Positions 28,654 to 37,887 of a stretch of 64,000 nt of DNA are shown here, piece by piece (within the stretch, counting starts at the first letter, position 1; the number at the start of each line of letters is the position of its first letter). The translations under genes were made by a program, and so were the position numbers. The notes under the pieces were generated by a model. It was not told the DNA's origin. It did not search any database and saw only the letters and a program-made list of their open reading frames with translations. The stretch is from positions 172,465 to 236,464 of the forward strand of contig NZ_BIFH01000030.1 in NCBI RefSeq assembly GCF_003967355.1, read 5' to 3'. The stretch is from Embleya hyalina (lineage in GTDB: Bacteria > Actinomycetota > Actinomycetes > Streptomycetales > Streptomycetaceae).

Positions 28654-31431
28654 ATGAGCCTCCGGACGGCATTCGGCCGCCCCTTCGCCGCCGTGCGCAC
28701 GCGACTGACCACGCGTCGGTCGCGGGTCGTGGCCGGTGTCCTCGCCCTCGTGGTGGTCGTGATCGCGGTCCTCGGGGTCGGCGTGGCGGTCGGTGACGAC
28801 ACCGCGACGCCGGTACGCGCCACCGAACAGCGCGTGGACGTGGCCGCGGGGCCGGGCGATCCGGCGCGGATCGGCATCGACACCACGCTGTTCGTGCCGC
28901 CCGGCGTGCGGGGGCGCGCGCCCGCGGTGCTGCTCGCGCACGGATTCGGCGGCAGCAAGGCCGAGTTGCGCCGGGACGCCGAGGCGCTGGCCCGTTCGGG
29001 GTATGTGGTGCTGACCTACTCGGCGCGCGGCTTCGGCGGCTCGGCGGGGCAGATCATGCTGGACCAGCCGGACTACGAGGTGGCCGACGCGCGGGCGCTG
29101 ATCGACTGGCTGGCCGCGCGGCCCGAGGTGCGCCTCGACGGTCCCGGCGATCCGCGGGTGGGCGTGGCGGGCGCCTCGTACGGCGGCGCGCTCTCGCTGC
29201 TGACCGCCGCCTACGACCCGCGCGTGGACGCCATCGCGCCGCAGATCACCTGGCACGACCTCGCCGACGCGCTGCTGCCGAACGCGGCGGGCGGCGGGCC
29301 GGCCGAGGGCGTGTTCAAGAAGATGTGGGCCGGGCTGTTCTTCTCCTCCGGGACCAGTCCGTCGGCCGGGCTCGCGCCGATCGACACGAAGACCGGCTGC
29401 GGCCGGTTCGACGACCGGGTCTGCACGATCTACCGCGAGGTGGCGGTGTCGGGGAAGTCCACGCCGCAGGCGGTCGACCTGCTGCGGCGGGCCAGTCCGG
29501 TCTCGGTCGCGGACCGGATCGCGGTGCCGACGCTGCTGATCCAGGGCCAGAACGACTCGCTGTTCCCGCTCGACCAGGCGGACCGCAACGCGGCGGCGAT
29601 CGCCCGCAACGGCGCGCCGGTGGAGATGGTGTGGACGGCGGGCGGGCACGACGGCGGGCGGCCGCAGAGCGCGATGGTGCGCGACCGGACCACCGCGTGG
29701 TTCGACCGCTGGCTCAAGCCGAGCGGGCCCGCGCCCAAGGCCGGCGCGCCGACCGCCGCCGGGTCGTTTCGGGTGACCCGCTCCGGCGGGGTGGACAGTG
29801 CGACGCGGGAGCAGCGGCTGCGGATCGCGGACACCGACCACTACCCGGGCCTGGGCGGGACCCGGCAGCGCGAGGTGGCGCTCGCGGGGCCGGAGCAGAC
29901 CGTGGCCAATCCGCCGGGGGGTGCGCCGACGTCGGTGTCCGGGCTGCCCGGCCTGGGCCTGTTGGCCGGCTCGGGTGGGCTGGGCGCGCTGGCCGCCGGC
30001 GCGGGCGACCTCGGTGGGATCGCCTTCGACCTGCCGGGGCAGAGCGCGTTCTTCCAGAGCGACCGGGTCGATCGGAATGTGCGGATCACCGGGTCGCCGA
30101 CCGCCCGGGTGCGGGTCTCGGGCGCCGACGACATCGTGTTGTTCGCGAAGTTGTACGACATCGCGCCGGGTGGGGCGAGTGTGCTGCCGCATCAGTTGGC
30201 CGCGCCGGTGCGGGTGAGTGGGGCGCAGGGCGGGCGGGACGTGGAGATCCGGCTGCCGGCCGTCGACCACGAGGTGGACTCGGGTCACCGGCTGCGGCTC
30301 GTGTTGACCGCGACCGACCTGGGCTTCGCGTCGCCGAACACGCCCACGAGCTACCGGGTCGCGCTCGCCGGGCCGCTGACGCTGCCGTCGGTGCCGCGGT
30401 TGCACGTGGCCTCGACCGGCTATGCCTGGTGGACGTGGGGCCTGCCGCTGATCGCGGTCGCGGTCGCTCTGGCCCTGCTGCTCACCGGGCGGCGGCGGGC
30501 GGCGGCGGCCGCGCCGGATCCGGACCTGACCGACGTCCCGCTGCAGATCCGCGGCCTGACCAAGCGGTACAAGGGCGGCAAGCTCGCCGTCGACGACCTG
30601 TCCTTCGGGGTCGAGGCGGGTCAGGTGCTCGGTCTGCTCGGCCCCAACGGCGCGGGCAAGACCACCACGCTGCGGATGTTGATGGGCCTGATCCTTCCGG
30701 ACGGCGGCGAGATAAGGATCTTCGGTCGGGTGGTCGGGCCCGGCGCGCCGGTGTTGTCCCGGCTCGGCTCGTTCGTCGAGGGCCCGGGTTTCCTGCCGCA
30801 CCTGTCCGGGCGGGAGAACCTGTCGCTGTACTGGCGCGCCACCGGCCGGCCGCACGAGGACGCGCACTTCGACGAGGCGCTGGAGATCGCCGGGCTCGGC
30901 GAGGCGCTGGACCGGAACGTACGCACCTACTCGCAGGGCATGCGCCAGCGGCTGGCCATCGCCCAGGCCATGCTCGGTCTGCCGGACCTGCTGGTGTTGG
31001 ACGAGCCGACCAACGGGCTCGACCCGCCGCAGATCCGGGCGATGCGCGACGTGCTGATCGGCTACGCGGCCACCGGCCGCACCGTGGTGGTCTCCAGCCA
31101 CCTGCTGGCCGAGGTCGAACAGACCTGTACGCACGTCGTGGTGATGCACCGGGGCCGGCTGATCGCCTCCGGGCCGGTCGGCGAGATCGTCGGCAACGGC
31201 AACACGCTGGTGATCGGAACTCCCGTACCGGACCTGGCGATCGCGACCCTGAAGGATCTGCCGGGCGTCGGCTCGGTGGAGCCCGAGGAGGGTGGCGTAC
31301 TCGTGCACCTGGCGGGCGCGCGGACCTCCGCCCTGGTGGCCGAACTCGTCGGCGCCGGCGTCGCGGTGGACCGGGTGACCGCGCGCCGCCGGTTGGAAGA
31401 CGCGTTCCTGACGCTCATTGGGGAGTCCTGA
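28654..31431 (+). CDS. Membrane-tethered S15-type hydrolase fused to an ABC transporter ATPase
   Basis: A 925-residue protein. It has an N-terminal transmembrane helix (about 25-46), an alpha/beta hydrolase of the X-Pro dipeptidyl-peptidase S15/CocE type (about 60-575), a second transmembrane helix (about 594-613) and an ABC ATPase (about 620-925). A plausible triad is Ser175 (GASYGG), Asp301 (GQNDS) and His332 (GGHDGG). ATPase motifs are GPNGAGKTT near 663, signature YSQGMRQRL and LLVLDEPTNGLDPP. The helix order places the hydrolase outside and the ATPase inside the cell. The permease gene overlaps its stop by one base. The substrate is unknown. Confidence 0.88.
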   Translation: MSLRTAFGRPFAAVRTRLTTRRSRVVAGVLALVVVVIAVLGVGVAVGDDTATPVRATEQRVDVAAGPGDPARIGIDTTLFVPPGVRGRAPAVLLAHGFGGSKAELRRDAEALARSGYVVLTYSARGFGGSAGQIMLDQPDYEVADARALIDWLAARPEVRLDGPGDPRVGVAGASYGGALSLLTAAYDPRVDAIAPQITWHDLADALLPNAAGGGPAEGVFKKMWAGLFFSSGTSPSAGLAPIDTKTGCGRFDDRVCTIYREVAVSGKSTPQAVDLLRRASPVSVADRIAVPTLLIQGQNDSLFPLDQADRNAAAIARNGAPVEMVWTAGGHDGGRPQSAMVRDRTTAWFDRWLKPSGPAPKAGAPTAAGSFRVTRSGGVDSATREQRLRIADTDHYPGLGGTRQREVALAGPEQTVANPPGGAPTSVSGLPGLGLLAGSGGLGALAAGAGDLGGIAFDLPGQSAFFQSDRVDRNVRITGSPTARVRVSGADDIVLFAKLYDIAPGGASVLPHQLAAPVRVSGAQGGRDVEIRLPAVDHEVDSGHRLRLVLTATDLGFASPNTPTSYRVALAGPLTLPSVPRLHVASTGYAWWTWGLPLIAVAVALALLLTGRRRAAAAAPDPDLTDVPLQIRGLTKRYKGGKLAVDDLSFGVEAGQVLGLLGPNGAGKTTTLRMLMGLILPDGGEIRIFGRVVGPGAPVLSRLGSFVEGPGFLPHLSGRENLSLYWRATGRPHEDAHFDEALEIAGLGEALDRNVRTYSQGMRQRLAIAQAMLGLPDLLVLDEPTNGLDPPQIRAMRDVLIGYAATGRTVVVSSHLLAEVEQTCTHVVVMHRGRLIASGPVGEIVGNGNTLVIGTPVPDLAIATLKDLPGVGSVEPEEGGVLVHLAGARTSALVAELVGAGVAVDRVTARRRLEDAFLTLIGES

Positions 31432-32327
31432 TGACCCGTACGCTCCCCGAGTTGCCGACCGACGAGGGCGCGCACCCGATCCCGGGCGCGGCGCACGCGC
31501 ACGGCTATCGCCCCCGGCACACGCTGCCGATATGGGTCGAGACGGTGCGCCAGTTCCGGCGCCGGCGCACGCTGTTCATGATCGGACTGCTGCTCGCGCT
31601 GCCGTGGATCCTGGTCGCCGCGTTCAAGATCGGCGGCGATCCGTCGCCGGACTCGGTGCCGACGCTGGTGGACGTGGCGACCAGGAGCGCGCTGAACTTC
31701 ACCGCGTTCACCCTGTTCGTCTCGACCGGGTTCCTGCTGGTGGTGGCGGTCGCGCTGTTCTGCGGCGACACCGTGGCCAGTGAGGCGAGTTGGTCCTCGC
31801 TGCGGTATCTGCTGGCCGCTCCGGTGCCGCGTGCCCGGCTGTTGCGGGTCAAGCTCGTGGTGGCGCTCGGCTACAGCGTGCTGGCCCTGGTGCTGTTGCC
31901 GCTGATGGCGATGATCGCGGGCACGATCGCCTTCGGGTGGGGGCCGTTGGACCTGCCGGTGGGGGCGTCGCTGCCGACCGGCGAGGCGCTGGGGCGGATG
32001 TCGGTGGTGGTCGTGTACGGCGTGGTGGCGCAACTGGTGGTGATGGGCATCGCGTTCTGGCTGTCCACGGTCACCGACGCCCCGCTGGGCGCGGTGGGCG
32101 GCGCGGTCGGCCTGGTGGTGGTCTCCAACATCGTGGACGCGGTGACGGCGCTCGGGTCCTGGCGGGACTACCTGCCCACGCACTGGCAGTTCGCGTGGGT
32201 CGACGTACTCCAGACCGACCCGCAGTGGGACGGCATGATCAAGGGCTCGGCGGTGTCGGTCTCGTACGCGGTGGTCTTCCTGGCCCTGGCGTTCCGCCAC
32301 TTCGGCCGCAAGGACATCGTGTCGTGA
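31431..32327 (+). CDS. ABC-2 type permease partner of the hydrolase-ATPase
   Basis: A 298-residue membrane protein with about six hydrophobic helices, beginning after a ~40-residue polar N-terminus. Segments LFMIGLLLALPWILVAA, FTLFVSTGFLLVVAVALFC and YSVLALVLLPLMAMIAGTIA are clear membrane spans. Its ATG shares one base with the stop of the upstream gene (TGATG), and its own stop overlaps the next start (GTGA), so all three genes are translationally coupled. It should form the transport channel for the ATPase half of the upstream fusion. Confidence 0.88.
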   Translation: MTRTLPELPTDEGAHPIPGAAHAHGYRPRHTLPIWVETVRQFRRRRTLFMIGLLLALPWILVAAFKIGGDPSPDSVPTLVDVATRSALNFTAFTLFVSTGFLLVVAVALFCGDTVASEASWSSLRYLLAAPVPRARLLRVKLVVALGYSVLALVLLPLMAMIAGTIAFGWGPLDLPVGASLPTGEALGRMSVVVVYGVVAQLVVMGIAFWLSTVTDAPLGAVGGAVGLVVVSNIVDAVTALGSWRDYLPTHWQFAWVDVLQTDPQWDGMIKGSAVSVSYAVVFLALAFRHFGRKDIVS

Positions 32328-33466
32328 GCCCGGACGAGGCTCCGGTGGTCACGGGCGCCGAGCCGGGGTCGTTCGCGCGGTCGGTGCTCGCGGAGCGGCA
32401 TCCGGCGTTGCTGGGGCGGGTCTCGGCGGCGTTTCCGTGGCCGCCCGAGCGCCGGCGGGCGCTGGACGGCCTGCTCGGCGAGGTCTCCGGCGGGGTGATC
32501 GCGCCGCTGCCTGCGGATGCGCACGATGCCGGTGGGTGGGGCGCCCATGTGGGTCGCTCGTGGTTCGAGGTGCCTTTTCTGTGGGCGGAGAGCTACTTCT
32601 ACCGTCGGCTGCTCGCGGCCACCGGCTATTTCGAGCCCGGTCCGTGGCGGGGGGTCGACCCCTTCGGGCCGTTCAAACGGGACGAGTTGCGCGGTGCGGC
32701 GGTGGATGAGGAGTTGGCGGCGCTCGACGACCTCGGGGCATCGTCGGGTGATGCGCTCCTGCGGAGCGCGCTGTGGGGCAATCGGGCGGACCTGGGCTTT
32801 CGGATGTCCGCGTCGGAGGGCGACCCGTCGGCTTCGCACCCGGTCGCGGACGACAGCGCCCGGTTGTGGTCGCTGCTCCCGGTCGGCGGCGCGGCCGAGG
32901 TGCACCTGATCGCGGACAACGCCGGGCGCGAGTTGATCCCGGACCTGGTGCTGCTCGACCACCTGCTGCACACGGGCCGGGCCGCGCGGGCCGTGCTCCA
33001 CCTCAAGCCGTACCCGTACTTCGTCTCGGACGCGGTCACGGCCGACTTCCTGGCCGCGCTGGACCGGCTGCGTGCCGCACCCGGGCACGCCGCCGCCGGG
33101 ATCGGCGCCCGCCTGTGGTCGGCGCTGTCCGCGGGCCGCCTGGGGGTGGGCGCCCACCCGTTCTTCTGCGCCCCGTACCCCTACGAGGCGATGCCCGACG
33201 ACCTGCGCCGAGACCTGTCGAAGGCGACGGTGACGATCCTCAAGGGCGACCTCAACTACCGCCGCCTGGTGGGCGATCACCACTGGCCCGCCACCACGCC
33301 CTTCGCCGACCGCGTCGCCCGCTTCCCCGGCCCGGTGGCCGCCCTGCGCACCCTCAAGTCCGACGTGGTGGTCGGCCTGGACACACCGACCCTGACCACC
33401 CTCGAAGCGGGCGGCACCCCATGGCGCACCACCGGCACCCACGCCCTGATCCAGGTGAGCCCGTAG
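32324..33466 (+). CDS. ARMT1/DUF89-family damage-control phosphatase
   Basis: A 380-residue protein of the DUF89 metal-dependent phosphatase family, which dephosphorylates damaged or excess phosphometabolites. The metal-binding segment LIADNAGRELIPDLVLLD (near residue 192) and the later LKGDLNYRRLVGDHHWP match the family core. Its GTG start overlaps the permease stop by four bases. Why such an enzyme is co-translated with an exporter is not obvious. Substrate unknown. Confidence 0.85.
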   Translation: MSPDEAPVVTGAEPGSFARSVLAERHPALLGRVSAAFPWPPERRRALDGLLGEVSGGVIAPLPADAHDAGGWGAHVGRSWFEVPFLWAESYFYRRLLAATGYFEPGPWRGVDPFGPFKRDELRGAAVDEELAALDDLGASSGDALLRSALWGNRADLGFRMSASEGDPSASHPVADDSARLWSLLPVGGAAEVHLIADNAGRELIPDLVLLDHLLHTGRAARAVLHLKPYPYFVSDAVTADFLAALDRLRAAPGHAAAGIGARLWSALSAGRLGVGAHPFFCAPYPYEAMPDDLRRDLSKATVTILKGDLNYRRLVGDHHWPATTPFADRVARFPGPVAALRTLKSDVVVGLDTPTLTTLEAGGTPWRTTGTHALIQVSP

Positions 33467-33685
33467 CCGACCCCGCCCCCTCGCCGCCGGGAAGCTTCGG
33501 CGGGGCGGGCGGCGGGCCGGAGGCGGAAGGAGATCTTCGCGGCCGAGAGCCGACTTCGGGGCGCCGAGAGCGGGTCGAGGGCGCCGACCGTGCGCCGGCG
33601 GCCGTACCCGGATGTTCTTCGCATGATGACCCACCCGTAACATGACTCACGGTCAGGTGTCACGGGCGCTGGGTACACCAAGCTC

Positions 33686-34372
33686 ATGTCTAACATCCTG
33701 CGCATGCACGAGCACTTCGAGGATCCCCGTTCCGCGGCCGGCACCTGGTCTCCCGGCGACCAGGTGCTCTGGCGTTATCTGCGCGGGGGCAAGGTCCTGG
33801 ATTGTCGGCCGGTGACCGTGGTCCGCGACGACCCGGACCAACTCGCGGTCTGGCTCGCCGGCGGCACCTCACGGGTCAAGCCGATGTTGCCGGACGGTTC
33901 GGACATCCGGACCGCGCCGATCGAACGCAGATTCCGGCTCGGCCGGATCCCCTCGGTCGTCGAGTGGCACGGGACGGGCGTGTTGATGCTGGCCCGGCCG
34001 GGCGAACCGTGGTCGGTCTGGCTGTTCTGGCAGCCCGACTGGCGGTTCTCCGGCTGGTACGTCAACCTCGAACGCCCGCGCACCCGTTGGGCGGGCGGCG
34101 TGGACACCGAGGACCACGTGCTGGACGTGTGGGTCACCCCGGATCGCCGCTGGGAGTACAAGGACGAGGACGAACTCGCGGCCTCCCGCGAGGCGGGCCG
34201 GCTCACCGATCGCCAGGTCGAGGCGATCGAGGCCGAGGGTCGGGCCGCCGTCGCGGCGATCGAGGCGTGGGGCGCGCCGTTCGACCAGGGGTGGGAGAAC
34301 TGGCGTCCCGACCCGGCCTGGCCGCTGCCGCAACTGCCCGACGACTGGGCGGACAACGTCCGCATCGCCTAG
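33686..34372 (+). CDS. DUF402 / FomD-like phosphohydrolase
   Basis: A 228-residue DUF402 protein. The segment GWYVNLERPRTRWAGGVDTEDHVLDVWVTPDRRWEYKDEDELA carries the acidic residues that bind divalent metal in FomD-like proteins, which hydrolyse nucleoside diphosphates or cytidylylated intermediates. Length and C-terminal WRPDPAWPLPQLPDDWAD are typical of actinomycete members. ATG at 33686 was used; a second ATG at 33704 is possible, and no clear ribosome site favours either. A strong terminator follows. Confidence 0.85.
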   Translation: MSNILRMHEHFEDPRSAAGTWSPGDQVLWRYLRGGKVLDCRPVTVVRDDPDQLAVWLAGGTSRVKPMLPDGSDIRTAPIERRFRLGRIPSVVEWHGTGVLMLARPGEPWSVWLFWQPDWRFSGWYVNLERPRTRWAGGVDTEDHVLDVWVTPDRRWEYKDEDELAASREAGRLTDRQVEAIEAEGRAAVAAIEAWGAPFDQGWENWRPDPAWPLPQLPDDWADNVRIA

Positions 34373-34386
34373 CAACCCCTTTCTTC

Positions 34387-34410
34387 CGGGCCCGACTTCG
34401 GTCGGGCCCG
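34387..34410. terminator. Terminator after the DUF402 gene
   Basis: A perfect 10-bp stem CGGGCCCGAC/GTCGGGCCCG with a stable TTCG tetraloop, between convergent DUF402 and oxyR. Confidence 0.9.
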
Positions 34411-34633
34411 ACGCGTGTGCGGCCCGGTTCGTCGTCGGGCGCGTCCCGCTTTCCGGCGACGCGGATCGGGCGCGGGACCCGGCCCGGACCACGCCGGCCG
34501 AACCGTGCCGGCACCGGAGGCGGGCGAGCCCGGCGGAGAACCCGTTCCCGGAGCCGGTCGACTTCCGGCGGGACGACCCGGTCGACCGCCGAGGGCCGAT
34601 CCGAACGGCGCCGTCACGAGCCGGCGCCGGCCC

Positions 34634-35572
34634 TCACCGCACCACCCGCACCGGCAGGTCGCCCACCGCGCGTCGCAGCGCGACCGCCAGGTCGGCGAAC
34701 TCCGCGCCCCGCCCCGTGCTGGAGCGCATCACCAGGCCGATGCGTCGGTACGGGGCGGGCGCGGCGAAGCGGGACACCGCCAGCTGTGAGCCCGGGCGGG
34801 TCTCCACGTCGATCGCGGTCTGCGGGAGCAGGGTCACGCCGAGGCCGCCGGCGACCAGTTGGACCAGGGTGGGCAGGCTCGCCGCACGGGTCGCGCCCGC
34901 CTCGGACGCGCCGACCTCGCGGCAGACGTCCAGCGCCTGGTCGCGCAGACAGTGGCCCTCGTCCAGGAGCAGTACGTCCAGCTCGCGCAGGGCGGCGCGG
35001 GGCAGGTTCCGGCGGCCCGCCAACTCGTGGCCCTCGGGCACGATCAGGGTGAAGTCCTCCTCGTACAGCGGGATCTCCTCGACCCCGCCGAGCCCGGGGG
35101 AGGGCAGCGCGAGCAGGAGCAGATCCAGCCGGCCGCCGGTGAGGCCGTCCATCAGCGAACCGGTCTGCTCCTCGTGGACGTACAGCTGGAGGTCCGGGTA
35201 CTCCTCCCGGGCCAGCCGCAGCAGCGCCGGCAGTACATACGGCGCCACGGTCGGGATCACCCCCAGGTGCAGCGGCCCGGTGAACGGGCGCCGGGCCGAT
35301 TCGGCCTCGTCCACCAGGTCGGCGAGCGCGTCCAGCACGCGGCGGGTGTGCCGCGCGACCCGCTCGCCGGCGGGGGTGAGCAGGACCCGCCGCGTGGTGC
35401 GCTCCACCAACTGGGTGCCCAGGGCGTCCTCCAGGGCGGCGATCGCCCCGGACAGCGCGGGCTGACTGGTGCCCACCGCCGCCGCCGCGTCCCGGAAGTG
35501 CAGGTAGTCGGCCACCGCGGCGAAGGCTCTGAGCTGCGACAACGTCGGCGTGCGAGTACTGATGGGAACCAC
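34634..35572 (-). CDS. oxyR: Peroxide-sensing LysR-type activator OxyR
   Basis: A 312-residue LysR-type regulator that activates ahpCD and related genes when oxidised by hydrogen peroxide. The N-terminal helix-turn-helix is in TLSQLRAFAAVADYLHFRDA. The redox pair is Cys208 and Cys217 in LLDEGHCLRDQALDVC, with the same spacing as Cys199 and Cys208 of E. coli OxyR. GTG at 35572 gives the normal length; the longer open frame is not conserved. In S. coelicolor oxyR is divergent from ahpC; here it is about 12 kb away and divergent from a secreted lectin-hydrolase gene. Confidence 0.92.
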   Translation of the reverse strand: MVPISTRTPTLSQLRAFAAVADYLHFRDAAAAVGTSQPALSGAIAALEDALGTQLVERTTRRVLLTPAGERVARHTRRVLDALADLVDEAESARRPFTGPLHLGVIPTVAPYVLPALLRLAREEYPDLQLYVHEEQTGSLMDGLTGGRLDLLLLALPSPGLGGVEEIPLYEEDFTLIVPEGHELAGRRNLPRAALRELDVLLLDEGHCLRDQALDVCREVGASEAGATRAASLPTLVQLVAGGLGVTLLPQTAIDVETRPGSQLAVSRFAAPAPYRRIGLVMRSSTGRGAEFADLAVALRRAVGDLPVRVVR

Positions 35573-35809
35573 CTGTCGGGTGCGTGTGGGCGGCCGATCC
35601 CCCGGCTCCTCCACGATAGGGCAACCATCCGGACCGGCCCCGCGCCGAGCCCGCGGCCCGTCGGTCCGCTCGGGCGCCGGGTCGGCCGTTGTGCCGCAAG
35701 TCACTTCTCTTCCGGTGTACCCACCGGTAGCTTGCTCTCGCTCCACAGTGCCCAAGTGCCCTTTGGGCGGCTCGTGCGTGTTCCTTCCATGCCACGAAGG
35801 CGAGGGTGC

Positions 35810-37810
35810 ATGTCCAGATTCGAGCGGGTGCGGACGCTACGACGGGTGCGCGGCAAGGTGTTGCCGGTGGCGCTGATGGCGACCCTGATGGGTCTCACCG
35901 GCGGCCTGACCGCGACCGGGTCGGCCGGTGCGGCCCCGGCCGGCGCCGCGACCACCACGCTGTCCCCCCAACTGGAGGCGATCCGGCAGGCCGAGGCCCA
36001 GGCGCTCTACGGGAGCACCGGGATCAAGCCGATCACCGAGCGCAAGACGTCGCTGATCTCGCTCGGCGACAGCGAGATCGCCGGCGAGGGCGTCGGCGTG
36101 TACGAACCCGGCACCGACGGCCCGGACAACTGGTGCCACCGGTCGCCCGAGGCGGCGATCCACAAGACCGGGATCCCGACCGACCTGACCTACAACGTGG
36201 CCTGCTCCGGGGCGTCCACGGTCAACATCAGGATCGGCGGCAGCAAGCAGTACGCCGACGAACTCGTGCAGTCGGACAGCCTGGCGATCAAGGCGCGCAA
36301 CACCCGCGTGCAGCTGATCCTGCTGGTCGCCGGGGCCAACGACGACATCCGGTTCGGCCCGACCATGACCGACTGCGTGACCAGGCGGGTGTTCTTCCAG
36401 GGCGAGTGCTACGGCACGTACCAGCCCGGCTGGCAGGCACGCGCGGACGCGATGCGGCCCAAGGTCGAGCAGACCGTGCGCGACCTGAAGACCGTCATGG
36501 CCGACGCGGGCTACGCGAGCGGCGACTACAAACTCGTGCTGATGGGCTACCCGTCGCCGATCGCCCCGGACGTGGAGGACAACCCCGACTTCCCCGGCTG
36601 GTACGCCGGCGGCTGCGTGGGCTATCTGCGCGACGCGGCGTGGGGGCGCAACGAGGCGGTGCCGATCTTCGAGCGGGCCGAGCGTCAGGCCGCGGCGAAC
36701 ACCGGTGTCACCTACCTGGACAACTCGCGGCTGTTCCACGGCCACGAGGTCTGTACCGACAACACCTGGGCACGCGGCCTGTGGTTCGCCAACCCGAACG
36801 TGTTCGACCCGAACACGACCCGGCAGAGCTTCCACCCCAACGCGCGCGGCCACCTGGCGTTCGCGTCCTGCCTGACCCAGCTGTACGCCTCGGGCTGGAA
36901 CCAGGCCGGTTGCGCGGACTCGGCAAGTACCGGACAGGCGAAGCTTTATCCGGGTGTACTCAGTGCCGACTTCCGGCAACTGCGCAACGAGGGGACCGGG
37001 TTGTGCGCCGACGCGTACGGCTTCTCCTCGCGCAACCACACCCCGGTGGACCTGTGGCCCTGCCACGGCGGGCGCAACCAGGGCTTCCGATACGACGCCG
37101 CGAACCAGTCGCTGCACACCGAACTCAGTGAGGACCGGTGTGTGGATCCGCTCGGCGGCGGGCGCGCCTCGGGCACCGCGCTGGTGTTGTGGAACTGCAA
37201 CGGCGGCACCAACCAGCGCTTCGTCGAGGTCGCGGGCACGCTGCGGCCGGCCGACACGCAGACCCTGTGCGTGGCGGCGCCGGCGGCCGACGCGACGCTC
37301 GGCGCGAAGCTGGTGCTCGCCGGGTGCGACGGTTCGGCGGGGCAGCGGTGGGTGAAGGAGCCCGCCGCGCCGGTACGGTTCGCCGAACTCGTCTCCGGCG
37401 CCAAGTGCCTGGACGTGGACGGCGGCACGATGTCGTCCGGGCGGGCCGTGCTGGCCTGGGACTGCACCGGCAACACCAACCAGAAGTGGTGGCGCAATCC
37501 GGCCACCGGCCAGGTGCACAGCCTGAAGGACCCGGCGTACTGCCTGGACAACCGCGGCGCCACGGCGGCGGGCGCGGGCCTGGGCATCTGGCGCTGTGAC
37601 GACGCGCACGGGGCGTACCTGAACAACCTGCGCTTCGACACCGATACGGCCGACCGCCTGGTCAGCCGGGTCTCCGGCCTCGCTGTCACCGCCCCGGCGG
37701 GCAACGGCGCGGTCACCCAGCAGCCGGTGGGCGCGTCGCCGGCGCAGACGTGGACGGCGGGGGTCTCGGTGGCCCTGCCCTACTCGGTGATTCCGTACGA
37801 CGCCTACTGA
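35810..37810 (+). CDS. Secreted SGNH-type hydrolase with C-terminal ricin B lectin domains
   Basis: A 666-residue exported protein. A signal peptide (basic start, hydrophobic core about 18-40, AGA-type cleavage region) precedes an SGNH/GDSL lipase-like domain (about 75-370). Its blocks are LISLGDSEIAGEG (Ser), LLVAGANDDI (Asn) and SFHPNARGHLAFA (catalytic His). The rest contains QxW-type beta-trefoil repeats (for example NGGTNQRF, GSAGQRW, NTNQKW), likely carbohydrate-binding. Many cysteines suggest disulfides. It probably deacylates an extracellular polymer. A terminator follows. Confidence 0.88.
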   Translation: MSRFERVRTLRRVRGKVLPVALMATLMGLTGGLTATGSAGAAPAGAATTTLSPQLEAIRQAEAQALYGSTGIKPITERKTSLISLGDSEIAGEGVGVYEPGTDGPDNWCHRSPEAAIHKTGIPTDLTYNVACSGASTVNIRIGGSKQYADELVQSDSLAIKARNTRVQLILLVAGANDDIRFGPTMTDCVTRRVFFQGECYGTYQPGWQARADAMRPKVEQTVRDLKTVMADAGYASGDYKLVLMGYPSPIAPDVEDNPDFPGWYAGGCVGYLRDAAWGRNEAVPIFERAERQAAANTGVTYLDNSRLFHGHEVCTDNTWARGLWFANPNVFDPNTTRQSFHPNARGHLAFASCLTQLYASGWNQAGCADSASTGQAKLYPGVLSADFRQLRNEGTGLCADAYGFSSRNHTPVDLWPCHGGRNQGFRYDAANQSLHTELSEDRCVDPLGGGRASGTALVLWNCNGGTNQRFVEVAGTLRPADTQTLCVAAPAADATLGAKLVLAGCDGSAGQRWVKEPAAPVRFAELVSGAKCLDVDGGTMSSGRAVLAWDCTGNTNQKWWRNPATGQVHSLKDPAYCLDNRGATAAGAGLGIWRCDDAHGAYLNNLRFDTDTADRLVSRVSGLAVTAPAGNGAVTQQPVGASPAQTWTAGVSVALPYSVIPYDAY

Positions 37811-37828
37811 TCGCCCGCACGCACCACG

Positions 37829-37860
37829 CGGCCCCCGTCCGGATGCCGGGACGGGGGCCG
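37829..37860. terminator. Bidirectional terminator
   Basis: A 12-bp stem CGGCCCCCGTCC with its complement and an 8-base loop, between convergent genes. Confidence 0.85.
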
Positions 37861-37887
37861 CGGCCGTGGTCGCTTCCGGGGCGCGGC

